Shown in pieces: positions 23,797 to 30,903 of a DNA stretch of 31,493 bases; the first letter of the stretch is position 1; every line of letters starts with the position of its first letter. Below the pieces are notes generated by a model. The model worked only from the letters and a program-made list of their open reading frames with translations. It did not search any database and was not told where the DNA came from. A program made the position numbers and the translations under genes. Origin of the DNA: Zoogloeaceae bacterium (GTDB taxonomy: Bacteria > Pseudomonadota > Gammaproteobacteria > Burkholderiales > Rhodocyclaceae); contig JACKMC010000020.1 of the NCBI GenBank assembly GCA_024235595.1, positions 1-31,493 of the forward strand, written 5' to 3'.

Positions 23797-23847
23797 CTGA
23801 CCCCGAGCGTCTCACGAGCGTCTGACCCCGAGCGTCTGACCCCGAGC
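23797..23847. repeat. Three near-tandem copies of CTGACCCCGAGCG
   Basis: Copies are at 23797-23809, 23822-23834 and 23836-23847. The core CTGACCC recurs at several intergenic places in the right third of the window (about 27131, 29512, 29573, 31201). Confidence 0.8.
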
Positions 23848-23900
23848 TCCCAACCACACTACGAGAAGCAAGTGCCCGGGGCCGTCGTCGGTCCGGCACC

Positions 23901-23969
23901 GTAGAGACATGGTGCGGGACGAACCGCAGAAATTCGCTCGTCCCTATTGACGGGGGTTGCCGATGGGCG
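23901..23969. repeat. Dispersed hairpin repeat, copy A
   Basis: The segment runs from GTAGAGACATGGTGCGGGAC to CCGATGGGCG. GGGACGA (23916-23922) pairs with TCGTCCC (23938-23944). Near-identical to copy B at 28368-28436, related to copy C near 27151-27206. Confidence 0.85.
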
Positions 23970-24117
23970 GCTCCACGCCTCTGCTTGATGCCGCGCCCCT
24001 CGGCGTAGCAGTTGTCGAAATCAGCCTCGAGCAGATTTGCATCCTTTTGCGAGTTCATTCGTCTTCTGGATAGCGGCTTCATCAGGAAGCCTCTCGACTC
24101 GCAAAGGAGAGAATGCA

Positions 24118-24741
24118 ATGACAGCGGAAGAGTTCGAAATGGCCTTGGCCTTTCATGGTCACAAATGCCCAGCAATGCCGTTAGGCTTTCGCGCGGCGCA
24201 AGCAGCGATGCACGCGCTCGGAGTAAAACGGGCACAAGACAAGGAACTGCACGTTATTTCAGAAACTGGGAAAGGCCATGCCGCCGGTTGTTTTCTGGAT
24301 GGCGTGATGTCGGCTACAGGTTGCACTTACGGCAAATCGAACATCGAAAAGCGCTATTACAACAAGATGGCTTTTACCTTGATTGACGTGAAGGCCGGGT
24401 ATTCCGTGCGCGTACGACTGAAGGATGAATTCTTCGGCAACATGCTCAATTCGCCTTTCGTTGCCCAGCGCAAACAAGGCGTAGCACCGCAGGACATCCC
24501 CGCCGAAGTCACGGATCCTCTGGTTAACAAGGTCATGTCGATGCCTGAGGAAATATTTCTGGAAACAGGGCCGAAGGAGCGGTTTGAGTTCCCGCGCGGC
24601 AAAGGCTGCTTTGACACGGGCCTGTGCGCCAAATGTGGCGAACGTGTCTTCGTCGACAAACTGTTCGATTCGAAAGCTGGACGAGTCTGTGTTCCTTGCC
24701 AGGAAAAGCTGGCTGGACATGCTGCGACTTCATGTTGCTAG
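24118..24741 (+). CDS. FmdE-family protein with C-terminal zinc ribbon
   Basis: This 207-aa protein belongs to the FmdE family, named for a subunit linked to molybdenum/tungsten formylmethanofuran dehydrogenase but common in bacteria without that pathway. The N-terminal domain has ALAFHGHKCPAMPLGFRAAQ (His13, His15, Cys17) and GCFLDGVMSATGCTYGK with Cys58 and Cys69, likely metal ligands. The C-terminus is a zinc ribbon with Cys170, Cys173, Cys191 and Cys194. The ATG at 24118 has GGAG nine bases upstream; an in-frame upstream extension lacks homology. It lies nine bases before a TauE/SafE permease gene, so the pair forms an operon. Base composition is visibly less GC-rich than the neighbours. 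Confidence 0.88.
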   Translation: MTAEEFEMALAFHGHKCPAMPLGFRAAQAAMHALGVKRAQDKELHVISETGKGHAAGCFLDGVMSATGCTYGKSNIEKRYYNKMAFTLIDVKAGYSVRVRLKDEFFGNMLNSPFVAQRKQGVAPQDIPAEVTDPLVNKVMSMPEEIFLETGPKERFEFPRGKGCFDTGLCAKCGERVFVDKLFDSKAGRVCVPCQEKLAGHAATSCC

Positions 24742-24750
24742 GGAAGTAAA

Positions 24751-25491
24751 ATGCTTGCCATCGCTGCTATTGCGACGTTTTTTCTGACCGCCATCATGGC
24801 CATGGCCGGAGTCGGAGCCGCATTCATCCTCGTTCCAATCTTCCTGGCACTGGGGGTTGAAATCCATGCTGCGATGGCAACCGCCTTACTGTTGAATGCC
24901 ATTTCGACGAGCGTATCGACCACGACATTCGTTCGCAAGCGTTTGGTCGAATGGCGATTGGCACTCCCCATCTTGATTGTGGCAGTGGCGTTGTCACCAG
25001 TCGGGGTTCACGTCAGCCAAGGGCTAGACCGCCATTTTCTGTTGTGGCTGTTCTCCGGTTTTCTCATTTTTGCCAGCCTCATGATGCTGTTGTACGTGCC
25101 AAGATCACGCGCAACTCAGCGAAGTGCGACAAGCCAGATGTTGAGTGGCTCGGCCCTTGGCGGTGTGGCGGGTTTTGTCGGCGGTCTGCTCGGAGTTGGC
25201 GGCGGCAGCATTATCGTGCCGGCATTGGTAGGGTCCGGGCTTGAACCCAAACGCGCATCGGCAACCGCTTCTTTCGTTGTCGTGTTTGCTTCACTGACAG
25301 GTTTCTTTGCCCATGCCACGCTTTCTGGAATGGACTATTCGCTGGTCGGCGCCACCGGAATCGGCTCGGCGGGAGGGGCCGCACTCGGCGCGTGGCTGAT
25401 GAGCGAAAAACTCAAAGGGCAACAGCTCAAATACATCATTGGATTCGTCCTGTTAGGGACCGCCATCAAGATCATGTGGGGTCTTCTGTAG
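24751..25491 (+). CDS. TauE/SafE family anion permease
   Basis: This 246-aa inner-membrane protein has about eight hydrophobic segments and the family features AIMAMAGVGAAFILVPIFLA near the N-terminus and FVGGLLGVGGGSIIVPALVG in the repeated second half. Members move sulfite, sulfoacetate or other organic anions. The start has AGGGAAG upstream and follows the FmdE stop by nine bases. Pairing with an FmdE-type protein suggests transport of a small anion (possibly an oxyanion or a one-carbon acid); the substrate is unknown. Like its partner it is less GC-rich than surrounding genes. Confidence 0.92.
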   Translation: MLAIAAIATFFLTAIMAMAGVGAAFILVPIFLALGVEIHAAMATALLLNAISTSVSTTTFVRKRLVEWRLALPILIVAVALSPVGVHVSQGLDRHFLLWLFSGFLIFASLMMLLYVPRSRATQRSATSQMLSGSALGGVAGFVGGLLGVGGGSIIVPALVGSGLEPKRASATASFVVVFASLTGFFAHATLSGMDYSLVGATGIGSAGGAALGAWLMSEKLKGQQLKYIIGFVLLGTAIKIMWGLL

Positions 25492-25825
25492 AACGAACGG
25501 CTCCAGAATCGGGTATGCAGGGTCGAGTCAAGAATCATTGCGTACGGATTGAACGCATTCACCTTTCCTTCCCTGGCGCGCGGCGAACCTCGCGACCGGC
25601 AGACTCGACTTCGATGCTGGGCCGCCAGGTGCGTGGCGCGCAAATCTGGACATCGTCCGGATGAGTGAATTGTGGCCGCGGGGTTTCGGCGCTTTTCCGC
25701 GATGTCCCCAAGACATCCCACTGCCACTCTGATTTCCGCAGTTATGGCGACACCGCGGTCGTGGTCTTCGACCCGGCGTTTCGCGCCCTGCAGGTCGACC
25801 CTGTGCCTTCACCCAAACCGTAGGG
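25492..25825. other. Intergenic region, no gene seen
   Basis: No convincing gene. An ATTGCGTACGGATTGAACGC segment near 25538 resembles ATTGCATACTGAGTGAGTGC near 23745 on the other side of the FmdE/TauE pair. The open frames here lack starts and homology. Confidence 0.5.
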
Positions 25826-25984
25826 TCATGGTGCAGTCCAACTGCCCAGGCGGTGGTGCTGCGGCTGTCGATCGGCCCATGCGGCGAGGCGTTCCAGCAA
25901 GGTGATGCGATGACGGGTGCTTTGCAGCGCGGGCTTCGGCAGCGACGAAATGCCGACGATGCGAGGGAGGGAGAAGACGTTCAT
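25826..25984 (-). CDS. 52-aa protein divergent from the LysR gene
   Basis: This small protein starts MNVFSLPRIVGISSLPKPAL and ends with LERLAAWADRQPQHHRLGSW-TAP, a basic, His/Arg-rich helical tail loosely like DUF1127 microproteins. Support is good for its size: GGAG lies seven bases before the ATG, and a promoter is visible with TACAAT (26017-26012) and TTGTGT (26040-26035) spaced 17 bases on the minus strand. It is divergent from a LysR gene with a palindromic operator between them, so it is the likely regulatory target. Function unknown. Confidence 0.65.
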   Translation of the reverse strand: MNVFSLPRIVGISSLPKPALQSTRHRITLLERLAAWADRQPQHHRLGSWTAP

Positions 25985-26011
25985 TGCAAGCTCCAGTTCC
26001 AGAATGCCTGC

Positions 26012-26040
26012 ATTGTAGATATGGACATTCGCGCACACAA
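26012..26040 (-). promoter_or_regulatory. Sigma-70 promoter of the 52-aa gene
   Basis: On the minus strand, TTGTGT (26035-26040) and TACAAT (26012-26017, 5/6 to the -10 consensus) are separated by 17 bases. The LysR-type operator lies just upstream, the usual place for activation. Confidence 0.55.
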
Positions 26041-26058
26041 TTGGGCAAACTGCGAAGC

Positions 26059-26080
26059 GACTTTGCGTATTTGCAAAGTC
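26059..26080. promoter_or_regulatory. LysR-type operator (perfect 8-bp inverted repeat)
   Basis: GACTTTGC (26059-26066) and GCAAAGTC (26073-26080) are exact reverse complements around GTATTT, and the element contains the T-N11-A pattern of LysR-type sites. It lies 17 bases before the lysR-family start and upstream of the divergent promoter. Confidence 0.8.
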
Positions 26081-26097
26081 TCAACGAAGGACTTGCC

Positions 26098-27027
26098 ATG
26101 CCCGATCTCGACTGGAGTGACCTCAAGCACGCGCTCGCGGTGGCCGAGGCGGGCTCGCTGGCCGGCGCCTCGCGCCAGCTCGGCGTCAACCACACCACCG
26201 TGCTGCGCCGGCTCGATGCCCTGGAAGCGACTCTCGGCACTCGCCTGTTCGACCGCAAGCGAAGCGGCTACGAGCCCACCGACGCCGGGCAGGCCGTGCT
26301 GGCGCACGCGCGCCACATGGCCGATCGGGTCGATGAAATCGAGCGCCAGGTGCTCGGCCGCGATCGCGAACTCACCGGGGTGCTGCGGGTGGCGACGGCC
26401 TTCGTCATCATGGAACATCTGCTGCCCGCGCCGCTGGCCGACTTCGCCCGCGCCTACCCCGGCATCGAGGTCGAGGTCACCGAGAATGCCTTTCTCGTCG
26501 ATCTGTCGCGCCAGCGGCCCGAGGTCGTCGGCCAGTCACTGGCGCATCGGGAGGCGGACGTGGCGCTGCGCCTCTCCGGCCATGTTGCCGAACACCTGGT
26601 CGGGCGCAATCTGGGCATGACGCAGTGCCGCATCTATGCCCGTCGCGGCGCGCCGGGGCTTCCGCAAAATGTGCAGCCACTGCAGGCGCTGGTGCGCGAT
26701 GCGCCTTGGGTGGCCTTCGAAAAGGACCAGCAGGACCGGATCTACGACCGCTGGATGCGGTCGCGGATGGAACAGGCCAACGTCAAGGTCCGCGTCGACA
26801 TCTTCAACGCGACCGCCGCCATGCTGCGCACCGGCATCGGTATCGGCTTGCTCCCCACCTTCATGGAGGCCGCCCATCCCGAACTGGTGGCCGTGTCGGA
26901 GCCGATTCCCGAGTTGGCGGCACCGATCTGGATGCTGACCCACCCCGACCTGCGGCAGACAGCGCGCGTGCGCGCTTTCATGCAGCACGTGGGCGACGCG
27001 CTGGCCGAGCATCTGCGCGCAATTTGA
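26098..27027 (+). CDS. LysR-family transcriptional regulator
   Basis: This 309-aa regulator has the N-terminal winged helix-turn-helix (about 5-62; ALAVAEAGSLAGASRQLGVN followed by HTTVLRRLDALEATLG) and a C-terminal effector domain (from about 90) with GVLRVATAFVIMEHLLP and GIGIGLLPTF. The ATG at 26098 has AAGGA seven bases upstream; the frame is open further back to 25984 without homology. The operator directly upstream suggests autoregulation and control of the divergent 52-aa gene. The effector is unknown. Confidence 0.92.
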   Translation: MPDLDWSDLKHALAVAEAGSLAGASRQLGVNHTTVLRRLDALEATLGTRLFDRKRSGYEPTDAGQAVLAHARHMADRVDEIERQVLGRDRELTGVLRVATAFVIMEHLLPAPLADFARAYPGIEVEVTENAFLVDLSRQRPEVVGQSLAHREADVALRLSGHVAEHLVGRNLGMTQCRIYARRGAPGLPQNVQPLQALVRDAPWVAFEKDQQDRIYDRWMRSRMEQANVKVRVDIFNATAAMLRTGIGIGLLPTFMEAAHPELVAVSEPIPELAAPIWMLTHPDLRQTARVRAFMQHVGDALAEHLRAI

Positions 27028-27150
27028 CACCCTCGCCACCGGCCGTCGCAGTGCATCCGCAGCGCCAGGTCCGGAAGCATGGCACGCCGCTTGAGTGCAA
27101 CGGGCGTTGCGCAAGTGCAAGCATGCTCGACCTGACCCCTGGAAGTCAGC

Positions 27151-27206
27151 GCCGCACGAGCCGCAAAGGCTCGTTCGTCCCTGCTGACGGGGATGGCCGA
27201 TGGGTG
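27151..27206. repeat. Dispersed hairpin repeat, copy C (diverged)
   Basis: ACGAGCC (27156-27162) pairs with GGCTCGT (27168-27174). The following TCGTCCCT, TGACGGGG and CCGATGGGTG segments match copies A and B, but the stem sequence differs. A CTGACCCC core lies about 20 bases before it. Confidence 0.7.
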
Positions 27207-27218
27207 AGCACGCAGATA

Positions 27219-28271
27219 TCAGGCCTGACCCGGTGCGGGCGGTGAGGCGTCGGCAGCTATCCGGAACCTCAGGGTTCCGATCCGCTGCCCGCCCGCGGTG
27301 ACGACGCGCACTTCCCAGCGACCGTTCGGCACATCCGGGAAATTCGTCTTGTGGGTCCAGGCGCGATAGCCCGGCTCGCGCCCACCGCTGATATCCAGTT
27401 CGATACTGTCAACCACCTTGCCGTTGTGCACCCAGTCGTGGTGAATGCGTTCGGTCAGGCCGAGCGGCGCATTGATCGCGGTGAAGGCATAGAGTCCGTC
27501 GCCATGGAGCTGCGAGGCAGTCAGCGTTTTCAGCGCGGGGCCCGGCTGGCGAGCGGCACTGTCGACTTCGAGGCTGATCGCGCCACGAGCGAGCCACAGT
27601 GTTGCCGGCGGTACTGCGGAGCGCGCAAACCAGCCGCCGGCGGCAAGCGTCGCCATCAGGGCAATGACCGCCAGGCCCCTGCGGCGGAGCTGTTGCGGCA
27701 CCGAGGCGGCAAGGCTCGGGAAAGACAGTAGCGCAGCGCTGCCAAGCGCGATCCCATAGCTTTGCGTGGTCGGCAGATGGACGATCAAGGGCAGCGCCAC
27801 CAGCAGTACCGCAAAGAGGGTCAGGCTATGGTAGGCAAGGTATAGCCAGCGTCGCGGCGCCAGGCGTCGATAATAGATCGGGTCGATGATGGCGATCAGT
27901 GCGGCGCCGATCAGCGACGAGGTAAACACCGCCTGGCCGGTGTTCCAGGCTGTCGAAACGATGAAGAAGGGGAGCGTGAAGAACAGGCTTTCCTGATGTA
28001 TCAACTGCATCGCGTAGTTGAGAAGGACTGGCGGCAGCGCGATACCGAAGCGCCGTTTCAGCCTGGTGCGCAACAGGCGTTCGAGGACCAGCCAGACCCA
28101 GCTCGCCAACAAGAGCACCGCGATCACACGGACCGAGCCGCGGTGGCGTTCGATCAGGAAGAAGCTCGCGAGTCCCGACACGAAGCCGAAGGCCGCGACC
28201 GCGCCAGGATAGCGCCTGAGCAACTCTGCTATCCGCTGGATGCGGGAAGTGATCGGTGACAAGGGCGTCAT
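27219..28271 (-). CDS. DUF5924-like membrane protein with C-terminal DUF2914-like domain
   Basis: This 350-aa protein has an N-terminal membrane part of about six to seven segments (AVAAFGFVSGLASFFLI, VIAVLLLASWVWLVLE, SLFFTLPFFIVSTAWN, LIGAALIAIIDPIYYRR, LTLFAVLLVALPLIV) and a C-terminal soluble beta-domain (from about 240) with LTERIHHDWVHNGKVVDSIE, GYRAWTHKTNFPDVPNGRWE and VVTAGGQRIGTLRFRI. The second part matches DUF2914. Function unknown; a cell-envelope role is likely from topology. The ATG at 28271 is chosen because the following residues fit the family; it has no good ribosome site, and the frame is open to 28376. Confidence 0.8.
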   Translation of the reverse strand: MTPLSPITSRIQRIAELLRRYPGAVAAFGFVSGLASFFLIERHRGSVRVIAVLLLASWVWLVLERLLRTRLKRRFGIALPPVLLNYAMQLIHQESLFFTLPFFIVSTAWNTGQAVFTSSLIGAALIAIIDPIYYRRLAPRRWLYLAYHSLTLFAVLLVALPLIVHLPTTQSYGIALGSAALLSFPSLAASVPQQLRRRGLAVIALMATLAAGGWFARSAVPPATLWLARGAISLEVDSAARQPGPALKTLTASQLHGDGLYAFTAINAPLGLTERIHHDWVHNGKVVDSIELDISGGREPGYRAWTHKTNFPDVPNGRWEVRVVTAGGQRIGTLRFRIAADASPPAPGQA

Positions 28272-28367
28272 GCGGGCCGCGGCGCTGTTTCGGGTCGGAT
28301 ACCTCGATGCGACGAGTGTAAGGCCGTTTTGGCACACCCGTACGGGGCGGTCGACGGCCGGGCAAAG

Positions 28368-28436
28368 TAGAGACAAGGTGCGGGACGAACCGCAGAAGCC
28401 CGCTCGTCCCTATTGACGGAGGTGGCTCATGGGTGA
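28368..28436. repeat. Dispersed hairpin repeat, copy B
   Basis: It matches copy A over about 55 bases with few differences (GTAGAGACAAGGTGCGGGAC to CATGGGTG). GGGACGA (28382-28388) pairs with TCGTCCC (28404-28410). Confidence 0.85.
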
Positions 28437-28526
28437 CCCCTCGCCCCTTGCATCGCAAGAGGTCGAGGTCGGTTCGGGGGATCGGTAACAAGGTAAGACC
28501 CCACGCGCTACAAGATTAACCGTGAA

Positions 28527-28553
28527 TGAACGGCGACTTCAGCGCCCGTTCAG
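28527..28553 (+). promoter_or_regulatory. OmpR/PhoB-type direct-repeat box, copy 1
   Basis: TGAACGGC, CTTCAG (28537-28542) and GTTCAG (28548-28553) form a box whose TTCA half-sites are spaced by 11 bases, typical of OmpR-family response regulators. The same arrangement recurs at 28955-28981. Confidence 0.6.
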
Positions 28554-28604
28554 CGCGCCCCACAAAGAATGAGCCCACGATTCGTTCGCATTAGTGAGGC
28601 CGTC

Positions 28605-28919
28605 ATGATTTTTCGTTCAGTCGTAAATTATCTTCCGCTCCTCGTCGTTTCAGCGATTGCTGCGGGCCCCCTATACGCTGCCGAGCCACCGACACTTCAG
28701 CCGGTGGGAAGCGCTCCCTGTGAAGAAATCCGGGCTGCGATCAGGGGGCAAACCACGGTGCGGGACAAACCTGACGTTGAACTGCTCGACAAGATAGCGG
28801 CACACACCGAATGTCGCTTTACCTCCCCCGAGGCGTTCCGAGCCGCATTCGGTCCGCGGTTGATGCCGAAGCACGAAAGGCCCCTTTATCGTCAGGGGGA
28901 AGAACACGAAGACGATTGA
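28605..28919 (+). CDS. Small exported protein of unknown function
   Basis: This 104-aa protein has a signal peptide (MIFRSVVNYLPLLVVSAIAA, cut after LYAA) and a mature part of about 75 residues with two cysteines (APCEEIRAAIRG and HTECRFTSPEAF) that may form a disulfide, ending in an acidic tail QGEEHEDD. No family is recognised. The ATG at 28605 has GAGG five bases upstream; an earlier in-frame ATG at 28569 is less likely. An OmpR-type box lies about 50 to 80 bases upstream, so a two-component system probably controls it. Confidence 0.65.
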   Translation: MIFRSVVNYLPLLVVSAIAAGPLYAAEPPTLQPVGSAPCEEIRAAIRGQTTVRDKPDVELLDKIAAHTECRFTSPEAFRAAFGPRLMPKHERPLYRQGEEHEDD

Positions 28920-28954
28920 TCGTGCCCATCTGCGTCGGCTCCATTAACTTCATG

Positions 28955-28981
28955 TGAACGGCTGCTTCAAGTGGCGTTCAG
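28955..28981 (+). promoter_or_regulatory. OmpR/PhoB-type direct-repeat box, copy 2
   Basis: TGAACGGC (28955-28962), CTTCAA (28965-28970) and GTTCAG (28976-28981) repeat copy 1 with identical spacing, ahead of the frameshifted gene at 29058. Confidence 0.6.
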
Positions 28982-29057
28982 GCGGCTCGGCGCATTCTGA
29001 AAACATGCTGCCGGGAACTCAAGGGCGGCCAACTGAAACTGTTCGGAGCGCTATCAG

Positions 29058-29298
29058 ATGAGACTTCACCAGATTACCTTCTTTCGCCAGTTCAGCGCGG
29101 TTGTCGCCGGCCTGCTGCTGGCGGTCGGCACGTTTTCATTCATCGCGATCCCATTGCTGACAGCACCCGCCAAACTACTACGACATCTCACTTGAGGCGC
29201 GGCGAGTGGGCTTTGGCGTCGTCTTTTTCGCCGACCGCGGTTCGCGGGACCTGGCCGAGCGCTGCCGCAACGGGCCACAAAAAAGGCGAACTCTATGA
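29058..29298 (+). pseudogene. Frameshifted small membrane-anchored protein
   Basis: An ATG at 29058 with GGAG nine bases upstream opens a frame MRLHQITFFRQFSAVVAGLL-LAVGTFSFIAIPLL with one membrane helix, which stops at 29195. From about 29163 the +1 frame continues smoothly as PPNYYDISLEARRVGFGVVF then FADRGSRDLAERC, to a stop at 29298. The two halves read as one protein of about 79 aa interrupted by a one-base change in the CACCCGCC stretch. It is a recent frameshift, or a sequencing error. The family is not recognised. An OmpR-type box lies upstream. Confidence 0.55.
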
Positions 29299-29953
29299 CT
29301 GACCTCCCCGTCCATATGCCGGGACTGCGGTCACGGACCTGCCGGCCTCGGAGCGGAGGAATCGCCCAAAGATCTGCTGGGCCCCGAAGGCAAGTGCAAG
29401 TCGGCCACAGGCTCACGCTTCACTACATCAAATTCGAAATAATATTGCGCTTTGCATAATCGCATCGAGCGCGATCGGAGTTCATTCTCGGTTCATGTAG
29501 CAAAGCGAGCCCTGACCCAGACCATTGGCTAATCGACAGCGCGTCCTTTGGCCTTGTGTTACCAAGCGAGCCCTGACCCCAAACCCCGCAAGGGCAGCAT
29601 CAAGACCAAACGACAGTTGGCCGCCACCTCGGATCGATTTCGGGCCGAATTGCTCGGAGCTGTGACATGAAGGTGCGATTGCCCTGCCCGTAGGGCCCGC
29701 GCTCTGTATGTTGCCTTGTGCCCGTGGGGGCCCGGCACGCGACGACCTCCATGCCGCGAACGGAAATCGACATGCTCGCGGCAGCCTTGCACATTGAGCG
29801 AATTCAACGGCAATTCCTGTCGGCCCCTTTTACACCCCGCCATAAGATTACATTTGGGTAAATTCAATTTCACACAACCCTGCGAAACGTCCAGATGCAA
29901 ACCTCTTTACCAAATAAGACCTTGCGCTGGCGTCCTTGAAACTTGCGCGTACC
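29299..29953. other. Long intergenic region with direct repeats
   Basis: There is no supported gene. Direct repeat AAGCGAGCCCTGACCC occurs at 29503-29518 and 29564-29579. An AT-richer part (about 29830-29930) carries TTTGGGTAAA (29853-29862) and TTTACCAAA (29906-29914), which are nearly complementary and may be activator sites for the sigma-54 promoter that follows. Confidence 0.55.
29503..29579. repeat. Direct repeat of AAGCGAGCCCTGACCC, 61 bases apart
   Basis: The 16-base unit is identical at 29503-29518 and 29564-29579. It contains the CTGACCC core that recurs elsewhere in the right third of the window. Confidence 0.8.
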
Positions 29954-29969
29954 TGGCACGCCGATTGCT
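29954..29969 (+). promoter_or_regulatory. Sigma-54 (RpoN) promoter of the PEP-CTERM gene
   Basis: TGGCACGCCGATTGCT matches the -24/-12 consensus TGGCAC-N5-TTGCW at all fixed positions, with GG at 29955-29956 and GC at 29967-29968. Transcription should start near 29980, leaving a leader of about 44 bases to the ATG at 30024. Confidence 0.85.
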
Positions 29970-30023
29970 CTGACCCGGCAACGGTCGCCGTGACCGTTCA
30001 GAACAATCATCGAGGACTCCTAG

Positions 30024-30842
30024 ATGCGTCGCACTACCCTTCTTGCGCTTGCCGCAGGCACCCTGGCCGCCGGCGTGACACCTGCCGCGCTGGCCATGCC
30101 CGCCGCCGAGTTTCAAAGCTCGGCCTCGGGCAGCTACTACTATTCACTCGGCGCGACGTCCGGCTCGCTAAGCACGTCTGAAAGCGATATCACCGGTAGC
30201 CTCGTTACCGTCGGCGCATCAAAGAACGGCTACGGCTTCGACGCCAACGCCGAGTCCGCCAACGGACAGCTCAAGGCCTACGCGGCCACGACCCACAACC
30301 CGGCGGACGCGTCCGGCTACGGATACAGTTACGCCAACGCAAACGCGTCATTCACCGACTTCGTCTCGTTTCAGGGAGGAAGCGGCACCGGCGTTGCCAG
30401 TTTCCTGAGCATGCTCAACGGCACGCTCACCGGCGGCCGAAGCGGCAATGCGGGCTACAGCCTCGGAGTTTCGCTGTACGAGGTGGACACCTATGAGTGG
30501 GGCTACAACCTCGGCGCGAGCCAGGCGCTTGCCAGCGACAACCGCAGCATCTACGGTCGTCAAAAGGTAAGCGTGAACGATACCTTTGAGACCGAATTCG
30601 ATTTCGAATACGGCAAGACCTATGCCATCGTCGCCAACTTCGGAGTCAGCGCATCCGATGGCGGCATTGCCGATTTCAGCCACACCGCGAGCTTCGCCAT
30701 GTCCGCCGCCGAAGGCACTACCCTGGTCTCGTCCGCGGGCATCAACTACGGCATCGCCGCCGCAGTACCGGAACCCGAAACCTATGCCATGCTGCTCGCC
30801 GGTCTCGGCATGCTCAGCCTGATCGCCCGTCGCCGCAACTGA
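30024..30842 (+). CDS. PEP-CTERM sorting domain protein
   Basis: This 272-aa exported protein has an N-terminal signal peptide (MRRTTLLALAAGTLAAGVTP, cut near ALA-MPA) and a C-terminal PEP-CTERM signal: VPEPETYAMLLAGLGMLSLI followed by ARRRN (from residue 248). Exosortase cleaves such tails; the proteins go to the surface or the exopolysaccharide matrix. The body is rich in Ser, Gly, Ala, Tyr and Asn with no known domain and no cysteine, and resembles a beta-rich matrix protein. The sigma-54 promoter upstream recalls the RpoN/PrsK-PrsR control of PEP-CTERM genes in floc-forming Zoogloea. No exosortase gene is in the window. Confidence 0.93.
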   Translation: MRRTTLLALAAGTLAAGVTPAALAMPAAEFQSSASGSYYYSLGATSGSLSTSESDITGSLVTVGASKNGYGFDANAESANGQLKAYAATTHNPADASGYGYSYANANASFTDFVSFQGGSGTGVASFLSMLNGTLTGGRSGNAGYSLGVSLYEVDTYEWGYNLGASQALASDNRSIYGRQKVSVNDTFETEFDFEYGKTYAIVANFGVSASDGGIADFSHTASFAMSAAEGTTLVSSAGINYGIAAAVPEPETYAMLLAGLGMLSLIARRRN

Positions 30843-30858
30843 GTACCCGGGCCCACGC

Positions 30859-30903
30859 AGTCGGCTGACGGCGGGTCTCGCCCCTGTCAGCCGACTTCCT
30901 TTG
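30859..30903 (+). terminator. Intrinsic terminator of the PEP-CTERM gene
   Basis: AGTCGGCTGAC (30859-30869) and GTCAGCCGACT (30886-30896) pair perfectly, enclosing a smaller GCGGG / CCC stem, and are followed by TCCTTTGG, a moderate T-rich tail. Confidence 0.8.

Larger units (their letters stand above)
23620..24117. other. Intergenic region with tandem and dispersed repeats
   Basis: No gene is supported here. It holds a tri-tandem CTGACCCCGAGCG repeat (23797-23847), one copy of a dispersed hairpin repeat (23901-23969) and a leader hairpin GGCTTC / GAAGCC (24075-24091) before the FmdE-like gene. An open minus-strand frame across it is explained by the repeat. Confidence 0.6.
28272..28604. other. 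Intergenic region: repeat copy B and a regulatory box
   Basis: This region holds no supported gene. It contains the dispersed repeat copy B (28368-28436) and the first OmpR-type box (28527-28553) ahead of the small exported protein gene. Confidence 0.6.

Noticed and set aside
23797..23847. Short tandem repeats as a possible CRISPR array
   Set aside because: Units are 13 bases with spacers of 1 to 12 bases, with no regular spacer length, no palindromic repeat and no cas genes.
27826..28491. Conserved-looking peptide PPSIGTS-x-LRFVPH repeated in two minus-strand frames (here and at 23711-24235)
   Set aside because: The similarity is explained by the dispersed DNA hairpin repeat (copies A and B); the frames have no start signals and the rest of each is unrelated.
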